Source: Rhizobium ecuadorense (GTDB lineage: Bacteria > Pseudomonadota > Alphaproteobacteria > Rhizobiales > Rhizobiaceae). Taken from it: 37,358 nucleotides of DNA. The notes under the pieces were generated by a model. It saw nothing but the letters and a program-made list of their open reading frames with translations, made no database searches and had not been told where the DNA came from. The translations under genes and the position numbers were made by a program. Location: contig NZ_LFIO01000835.1 of assembly GCF_001187535.1 (NCBI RefSeq), forward strand, positions 1 to 37,358, given 5' to 3'. The first letter of the stretch is position 1, and each line of letters opens with the position of its first letter. Of the stretch, positions 32,728 through 37,358 are shown piece after piece.

Positions 32728-33108
32728 TCAAACAGAGACCGGAACGGGGCGAAAGCCGTGGTCTTCAACAGTGGGTTTGTCCTCCCAAAGGCAGCCGCCA
32801 GTCGGGTTCACATGCTCCCATGAGAGTGGGACAGGCTGGAAAGCAGGTGCTCGGGAACGGCATGCCCGGCGTTGCGCAGAACATCGACGCGACCGGTATA
32901 GATCGCTTTCCAGTATGAACTGCGGTCGCGGAAGCGGCCGACACGATGAAGATTCACGACGCATAGAAGGCTATTGCGGCTTTCGCCTCTGTTTAGCTCC
33001 GCGGTCGTTGTCTTTCGCAAGTCCTCGTCGATGATCCAGTCGAGGGTGAACAGTGTCCGCTCGCGATCCGGCCCATCTGCCGGAGCGCCTGGCAAGACCG
33101 CTCTTCAG
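32728..33108 (-). pseudogene. Tn3-family transposase C-terminal remnant
   Basis: Translating the minus strand across frames recovers the Tn3 TnpA C-terminus in order: 'QALRQMGRI', 'ERTLFTLDWIIDEDLRK', 'LNRGESRNSL', 'HRVGRFRDRS', 'VLRNAGHAVPEHLLS', 'LSWEHVNPTGGCLW' and 'FRPVP'. Three lesions are visible: a 2-base insertion between 'GRI' and 'ERT' (near 33063), loss of about 25 codons after 'RDRS' (the usual segment up to the 'LWNTVYL' region), and loss of one base before 'LSWEHVN' (near 32830). No terminal inverted repeat was found. It abuts the TetR stop at 33109 and marks an old insertion or deletion boundary. Confidence 0.78.
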
Positions 33109-33726
33109 CTATGTGTTCGGCTGCGGGATTGCCAGCCCATCCACCAGAGTGGCAATGGCTGCGTCCAGCGGCGCGGATCCAACCTTTTCTGGCACCAGAA
33201 GTCCATCGATCGCGAGCAAGGTGATGCCGTGAATGAGCGCCCATGCGGCGGTCGCCTGTCCCCTGACTGGCCGCTTGCGAATGGTCCCAGCAGCCTGACC
33301 GCGTCCGAGCATGTCCAGCACGACGTCGAATACAGCGAGCGCCCTTTGATCGAGATGCATTCCTACGGCCCGCCCCTCCTCCGCGCTGAACATCAGGCGA
33401 TATAGGGCCGGGTTGTCGGTTCCGAACGCGACATATGCCAGAGATATCGGAGTGATTTCCTCGAGCAGAGATTGGGGGGCTTCGGGTTTCGCCCCCGCTA
33501 GTGCCTCGCGTAGTCGATCGAATCCAATCATGGCGAGTTCAACGAGCAGAGCTGCTTTATCCGGAAAGTGTTTGTAGGGCGCAGCGTGGCTGACGCCGGC
33601 CCGACGGGCGACTTCTCTCAGCGTAAACTGCCAGTTCTTGTCATCCCGGAGCATGTCTAGCGCCGTTTCAATGATTGCGCGGCGGAGATCACCGTGATGA
33701 TAGGGGCGGTTTTGGACGTCTGTCAT
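33109..33726 (-). CDS. TetR/AcrR family transcriptional regulator
   Basis: A 205-residue repressor. The N-terminal HTH is 'WQFTLREVARRAGVSHAAPYKHFPDKAALL', split here as 'FTLREVARRAGVS' and 'HAAPYKHFPDKAAL' (about residues 27-55). The C-terminal ligand domain is of the TetR_C_33/WHG type ('GTDNPALYRLMFSAEEG', 'WALIHGITLLAIDGLL'). The ATG at 33726 is favoured ('MTDVQNRPYHHGDLRR'), with an alternative at 33744. It is divergent from the aldehyde dehydrogenase over 94 bp containing a strong promoter with an overlapping dyad, so it probably represses the aldehyde dehydrogenase/SDR genes. Its 3' end touches the Tn3 remnant but appears complete. Confidence 0.9.
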   Translation of the reverse strand: MTDVQNRPYHHGDLRRAIIETALDMLRDDKNWQFTLREVARRAGVSHAAPYKHFPDKAALLVELAMIGFDRLREALAGAKPEAPQSLLEEITPISLAYVAFGTDNPALYRLMFSAEEGRAVGMHLDQRALAVFDVVLDMLGRGQAAGTIRKRPVRGQATAAWALIHGITLLAIDGLLVPEKVGSAPLDAAIATLVDGLAIPQPNT

Positions 33727-33752
33727 GGCGATAAAGTTTCTCATGGATACAT

Positions 33753-33783
33753 TGTTGACAGTGGTAACATTGCGACTTATATA
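33753..33783 (+). promoter_or_regulatory. Sigma-70 promoter of the aldehyde dehydrogenase gene with TetR-type dyad
   Basis: TTGACA (33755-33760) and TATATA (33778-33783) are separated by exactly 17 bp, reading toward the aldehyde dehydrogenase. An imperfect dyad TGTTGACAGTGGTAACA (33753-33769, 6 of 8 pairs) overlaps the -35 hexamer, and ACATTG occurs as a direct repeat on both sides of it. This is the expected place for TetR repression. Confidence 0.6.
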
Positions 33784-33820
33784 AAGCTCAATGTTTCGTT
33801 TGTCTACATCGGAGTGCGCC

Positions 33821-34993
33821 ATGAACGCTATAGAAGAATTTCCCGACGCCAACCAGATGGGCCTGATTCTCGCCCATCAGCGAGCCGCCTTTCTCCGAGA
33901 CGGCGCGCCATCGCTTGCCGAACGCCGCGCCTCTCTCGCCAAACTGAAGCAGGCGCTGATTGATCGCCGCGCGGCCCTTGAGGCGGCCATTTCTTCGGAC
34001 TTTGGGCATCGTGCGCAGCACGAGACAGCCATCATGGAGGTCTTCGGTGTGGCCGCTGGCATCGACTACCTCAGCAAAAACCTGCGTCGCTTCATGCGGC
34101 CTGAGCGGCGTCATGTCTCGCTCCTGATGCAATTCGGCCGGGCCTGGATCGAGTATCAGCCGCTCGGTGTGGTTGGGGTCATCTCGCCATGGAACTATCC
34201 AATTCTCGTGCCGGTCACCCTGGAGCTTGGCGGAAAGTCCCCGGCGATCGTCGCCAAGGGCGGCGTGCAGGATCGCTTTGTGTCCGACATCGTCTGGGGG
34301 AAGCTTCTTAGCGGTGGGCAGACCTGCATCGCCCCCGACTATGCCTTGGTGCATGAATCCGAGGTCGACACATTTGTCGCTAGTTTCGACAGGCTGGCAC
34401 AGGCGGCCTATCCAGACGGTCCGACGAGCGAGGACTACACTTCGATCGTCAACGACCGTCAGTATGGAACGCTGATCGACCTGATCGAGGATGCCCGTGC
34501 CCGCGGCGCACGGATTATCGAGGTCGGGCACCGGCCCGGCGATGCCGCCCGCCGTCCGCATACGCTCGCGCCGACGGTAGTGCTGGGCGTCACCGATGAG
34601 ATGAAAATCGCCCACCAGGAGATATTCGGTCCGATCCTGCCGATTTTTCCCTATCGAGACATCGATGAAGCGATCGCCTATGTGAACGCCCGGCCGCGGC
34701 CACTCGCACTCTACTATTTCGGCAGAGACGATGCGGACCGACGCAAGGTGCTCGACCGCACGACATCGGGCAACGTCACGGTCAACGGAACCATCATGCA
34801 TGTCGCGCAGGACGACTTGCCTTTCGGCGGCGTCGGCGCCAGCGGAATAGGGGCCTATCACGGCGTTGAGGGCTTCAGGCGACTGAGCCATGCCAAAGGT
34901 ATCTATGAGCAGGGACGGTGGAACGCCGTCAAACTGTTCCACCCCCCATACGGAAAGCTGGTCGAGCGCATCCTGAACCTCATGCTTCGGTGA
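33821..34993 (+). pseudogene. Coniferyl-aldehyde-dehydrogenase-like ALDH with large in-frame internal deletion
   Basis: The frame is open (390 residues), but about 85 residues are missing compared with the ~475-residue family. The oxyanion Asn125 ('SPWNYP') is followed after only 10 residues by the general-base Glu135 ('TLELGGKSP'), whereas these are normally about 95-100 apart. The missing part carries the cofactor Lys ('MIKxSE'-type) and the 'FTGS' NAD-binding turn, that is, most of the Rossmann fold. The catalytic Cys169 ('GGQTCIAPDY') and the rest up to 'FGGVGASGIGAYHG' are normal. The junction is near 34203-34213. NAD-dependent activity is very unlikely; a residual esterase or structural role cannot be excluded. 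The ATG at 33821 follows GGAG at 33811-33814. Confidence 0.8.
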
Positions 34994-35074
34994 AGAACCA
35001 AACTCTGCAGGGGCTAACAAGCACGACTTCGTGTCAGCTCCTCCGAAATATCCATGCAATTGAAAGGAAAACCA

Positions 35075-35908
35075 ATGCAAAATGTTGTTAACGCGGAAAC
35101 GCAAACATCCCTCGTCGGAAAATTCAATGGTGCCGCAACGAAGCGGGCCCTGATCACCGGTGCCTCCAGCGGCATGGGTCTCGAATATGCCGAACTCTTG
35201 GCAGCGCAGAAGGTAAATCTCGTGCTCGCCGCCCGGCGCAGGGAGCCGATGGAGAAGCTCGCCACAGAGCTTCGACAGAAATATGGTGTCGAGATCGTGG
35301 TCGAACCGATCGATCTTGCAGTCCGCGGTGCTGCCGCTCGTTTGAAAAGCAGCCTGGACGACAAGTCGCTGCAGATCGATATTCTGGTGAACAATGCTGG
35401 CTACGGGCTGCATGGGGACTTTCTGGACACCCCGCTGGAGCGCACGACCGATATGATGCAGCTCAACATCACGGCGGTGACGGAACTGAGCTTTATCTTC
35501 GGGCAGGATATGGCAACCCGTGGGGCCGGACAGATTCTCCTCATTGCGAGCATTCTGTCATTCCAGCCTGTTCCCGGGTTTGCCGCCTATGCCGCTACGA
35601 AGTCTTACGTCCTTTCCTTTGGTGAAGCGCTGCACGACGAGCTGCGCCCTCGCGGCGTCACTGTCACCTGCCTTTGCCCGGGCCACACCGAAACAGGATT
35701 CGATGCAGCGGCCAGCGCGCCTGTGTCACCGTTGCTGCGTTTTCTGACGATGAAGCCTCGTCCGGTCGCCGAAACCGGTCTGCGGGCGCTTGCAAAAGGA
35801 AAAGCATCCGTCCTCCCAGGGTTCATGAACAACATCATTGTATTTTCAAATCGCCTGACACCGCGTTCAATGCAGCGAGCCGTCATGAAAAACGTTACGG
35901 GAGCTTAG
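35075..35908 (+). CDS. Short-chain dehydrogenase/reductase (SDR)
   Basis: NAD(P)-dependent oxidoreductase of 277 residues, classical SDR. The cofactor motif is 'LITGASSGMGLEYAELL' (TGxxxGxG), with 'VLAARRREPME' after beta-2, 'DILVNNAGYGLHG' (NNAG), the catalytic Ser in 'IASILSFQP' and 'YAATKSY' (YxxxK). 'CLCPGHTETGF' is the normal PG motif. The ATG at 35075 is preferred over 35054 because AAAGGAAAA sits at 35063-35071. It follows the deleted aldehyde dehydrogenase gene after 81 bp, probably in the same TetR-controlled unit. Its 3' end is duplicated at 37169 onward. Substrate unknown. Confidence 0.9.
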   Translation: MQNVVNAETQTSLVGKFNGAATKRALITGASSGMGLEYAELLAAQKVNLVLAARRREPMEKLATELRQKYGVEIVVEPIDLAVRGAAARLKSSLDDKSLQIDILVNNAGYGLHGDFLDTPLERTTDMMQLNITAVTELSFIFGQDMATRGAGQILLIASILSFQPVPGFAAYAATKSYVLSFGEALHDELRPRGVTVTCLCPGHTETGFDAAASAPVSPLLRFLTMKPRPVAETGLRALAKGKASVLPGFMNNIIVFSNRLTPRSMQRAVMKNVTGA

Positions 35909-35932
35909 CCCTGCAATCGGCCGGCAACAGAC
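35706..35932 (+). repeat. Source copy of two duplicated blocks at the SDR 3' end
   Basis: Positions 35706-35894 match 37169-37357 without gaps and with about 7 mismatches (about 96% identity). The adjoining 35894-35932, spanning the SDR stop, is matched less well at 37085-37123. The two blocks are thus present again downstream in reversed order, with the stop-codon block first and then the gene end. Confidence 0.75.
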
Positions 35933-35979
35933 GGAATCGAGCCTCGCACTCCGATCCCGACAGACACAGTGAGGAATGA

Positions 35980-36894
35980 ATGGACAAGAAAGATGACCGC
36001 CCTATCCTTGTGACAGGCGCCGCGGGCGCCGTTGGGGCAATCGGCCGCAATGTAACGACCAACCTCCTGGCCAGAGGATTTTACGTCCGCGCCCTGGTGC
36101 GGCGGGAGGATGACCGCTCGGCAGCGTTGCGCGATCTCGGCGCTGAAGTCGTCGTCGCCGACCTGACGGACCTCCCCTCCATGCATCGCGCCATGGAAGG
36201 CGTTTCACGAATCTATTTCGGCATGTCCGTGTCGCCATCCTATCTCGAAGCAACCGTCAACACCGCGGCTATCGCTCGCCATCATGGGGTTGAGGTATTT
36301 GTGAACATGTCGCAGATGACGGTCTCGCAAATGAGCATCACCGAAACGACCGATAGCCCGCAGCAAAAGCAGCACTGGCTGGCCGAGCAGGCGCTCGAAT
36401 GGTCGGGCCTGCCGGTGGTCACTGTACGGCCGACGGTCTTCATGGAAGGGTTTTTCCTGTTCTTCGCCGCCGCCGGGGTTCGGGAGAATGACGAGCTGAT
36501 CCTGCCGCTTGGCAACAGCATCACCTCACCAATCTCCTCCATCGACATAGCCGACGCCGTCTCAACGATACTGGCCGAACCGACCCCGTACATCGGTCGC
36601 ATCTACAATCTGACAGGTCAGGTCACCGCTGATCTGAACCACTACGCGAAAAACTTCTCCGACGCGCTTGGGCGGACCATCCGGTATCGGGACGTGCCGA
36701 TCGCGGCCTGGGCCGACAAATTGCGCGAACGGGGAGTGCCGGCCCATGTCATCAGCCATCTGGCCACGATGGCCAAACTTCATCAGCAGGGTCGATACAA
36801 TCGACTGACCGATGATTTCGCGGAGCTCGTTGGGAGGGAGCCGACGAGTATGCACCAGTTCGTCAAGCTTCACGCAAAGGAGTTCTCCCAATAA
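35980..36894 (+). CDS. NmrA-like NAD(P)-binding protein (atypical extended SDR)
   Basis: A 304-residue protein with an N-terminal Rossmann motif 'ILVTGAAGAVGAIGRNVTTNLL', then 'VRALVRREDDRS' and 'AEVVVADLTD', typical of NmrA/QOR2-type redox sensors and NAD(P)H-dependent reductases. The middle contains 'QQKQHWLAEQALEWSGLPVVTVRPTVFME' pieces, and the C-terminal domain has 'GRIYNLTGQVTADLNHYAK'. The YxxxK catalytic pair of true SDRs is not evident, so a sensor or isoflavone-reductase-like role is possible. It follows the SDR gene after 71 bp with GAGGAATGA near the start and is probably the last gene of the unit. Confidence 0.85.
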   Translation: MDKKDDRPILVTGAAGAVGAIGRNVTTNLLARGFYVRALVRREDDRSAALRDLGAEVVVADLTDLPSMHRAMEGVSRIYFGMSVSPSYLEATVNTAAIARHHGVEVFVNMSQMTVSQMSITETTDSPQQKQHWLAEQALEWSGLPVVTVRPTVFMEGFFLFFAAAGVRENDELILPLGNSITSPISSIDIADAVSTILAEPTPYIGRIYNLTGQVTADLNHYAKNFSDALGRTIRYRDVPIAAWADKLRERGVPAHVISHLATMAKLHQQGRYNRLTDDFAELVGREPTSMHQFVKLHAKEFSQ

Positions 36895-37084
36895 GATGTT
36901 GCTGCCTGACATGGGAGGAGCCCCACGCATGATATACGAACGGCGGCCTCTTATTCTTGCTTAGGGGGCGTTCGTGGATGCCACGCGCGACGCTGTGTTA
37001 CAGCCGCAGCAACTGCAGTTTGACGATGCATGTCCCGCACGTCCCCGACCAACATGCACTGTCGATGAAAACCAGGCCTCATCC

Positions 37085-37123
37085 GTGACGGAGCTCAGTC
37101 CTGCAAATCCGCCGGCGACAGAC
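37085..37123 (+). repeat. Short duplicate of the SDR stop-codon region
   Basis: This stretch matches 35894-35932 (the end of the SDR gene and the first bases after it) with a few substitutions and two single-base gaps. In this copy the stop triplet TAG reads CAG. It lies downstream of the NmrA-like gene and just before the larger duplicate. Confidence 0.55.
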
Positions 37124-37138
37124 GCCTCTGTCGCCGGC
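37111..37138 (+). terminator. Perfect 12-bp stem-loop
   Basis: GCCGGCGACAGA (37111-37122) and TCTGTCGCCGGC (37127-37138) are exact inverse complements around a CGCC loop. It could end the SDR/NmrA transcript, though no T-run follows. Its left arm lies inside the duplicated block, whose first copy cannot form this hairpin. Confidence 0.45.
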
Positions 37139-37168
37139 CTGTTGATGTTGGTAACTTGTGTGCCTTTT

Positions 37169-37358
37169 CAGCGGCCAGCGCGCCTGTGTCACCGTTGCTG
37201 CGTTTTCTAACGATGAAGCCTCGTCCGACCGCCGAAACCGGTCTGCGGGCGCTTGCGAAAGGAAAAGCATCCGTCCTCCCAGGGTTCATTAACAACATCA
37301 TCATATTTTCAAATCGCCTGACACCGCGTTCAATGCAGCGAGCCGTCATGAAAAACGC
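37169..37358 (+). pseudogene. SDR gene 3' fragment (truncated duplicate, runs off window)
   Basis: Repeats the last ~63 codons of the SDR gene (from 'AASAPVSPLLRFL' onward) with about 7 substitutions. The sequence before 37169 shows no SDR similarity, so the N-terminal 210 residues, including the cofactor and catalytic motifs, are absent. The fragment continues past the window end, still matching at 37357. Confidence 0.75.

Noticed and set aside
1..37358. CRISPR array, prophage or integrated conjugative element
   Set aside because: No regularly spaced short repeats, no phage structural genes, no integrase or tRNA attachment site were seen; the only mobile-element trace is the Tn3 remnant.

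Overview
The window looks like chromosome or large-plasmid DNA of a fast-growing rhizobium (Rhizobium leguminosarum/etli type). The coding sequence is GC-rich with strong third-position bias. An S. meliloti CyaC-like redox adenylate cyclase is present, and two copies of a rhizobial-style intergenic palindromic element were seen (11-53 and 20336-20386). No rRNA, tRNA or CRISPR array was found.

Layout. (1) 89-4386: a periplasmic amino-acid-type binding protein is divergent from quiC (3-dehydroshikimate dehydratase), followed by two tandem paralogous GntR/FCD regulators. (2) 4880-10832: an MBL-fold hydrolase and a GFA-domain protein; then, on the minus strand, a GT4 glycosyltransferase overlapping a polysaccharide-deacetylase-like gene; then cyaC overlapping an FkbM methyltransferase. 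(3) 10833-12596: a scarred zone holding an AT-rich small membrane-anchored ORF, a 274-bp duplicate of the FkbM 3' end and a frameshifted dienelactone-hydrolase-like gene. (4) 12692-18253: a quinone oxidoreductase/LysR divergent pair, an ankyrin-cytochrome c fusion, a small membrane protein, a small methyltransferase and a DUF3095 cyclase-like protein. (5) 18290-20247: a yefM-yoeB toxin-antitoxin pair with a textbook operator, and a UDP-sugar dehydrogenase. (6) 20726-28193: a soluble class III cyclase-like protein with unusual purine-site residues, then a four-gene peptide/opine-type ABC importer operon. (7) 28291-31895: a three-gene glycosyltransferase operon. (8) 32007-37358: an accessory region with a WYL regulator, a Tn3-family transposase remnant, a TetR regulator divergent from an aldehyde dehydrogenase that has lost about 85 internal residues in frame, an SDR enzyme, an NmrA-like protein and a second, truncated copy of the SDR 3' end running off the window.

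Themes. Second-messenger and redox sensing recur: three class III cyclase-fold proteins lie within about 14 kb, one with diheme and 2Fe-2S modules, near a c-type cytochrome fused to ankyrin repeats. Cell-surface carbohydrate genes recur as well: GT4 plus deacetylase, FkbM, UDP-sugar dehydrogenase and the GT trio. Decay and recombination scars cluster at 10.5-12.6 kb and 32.7-37.4 kb. I found no single system that is clearly undescribed. The most useful leads are the FkbM/AT-rich cassette, the ankyrin-cytochrome fusion, the purine-site-altered cyclase, the internally deleted aldehyde dehydrogenase and several cleanly readable operators.
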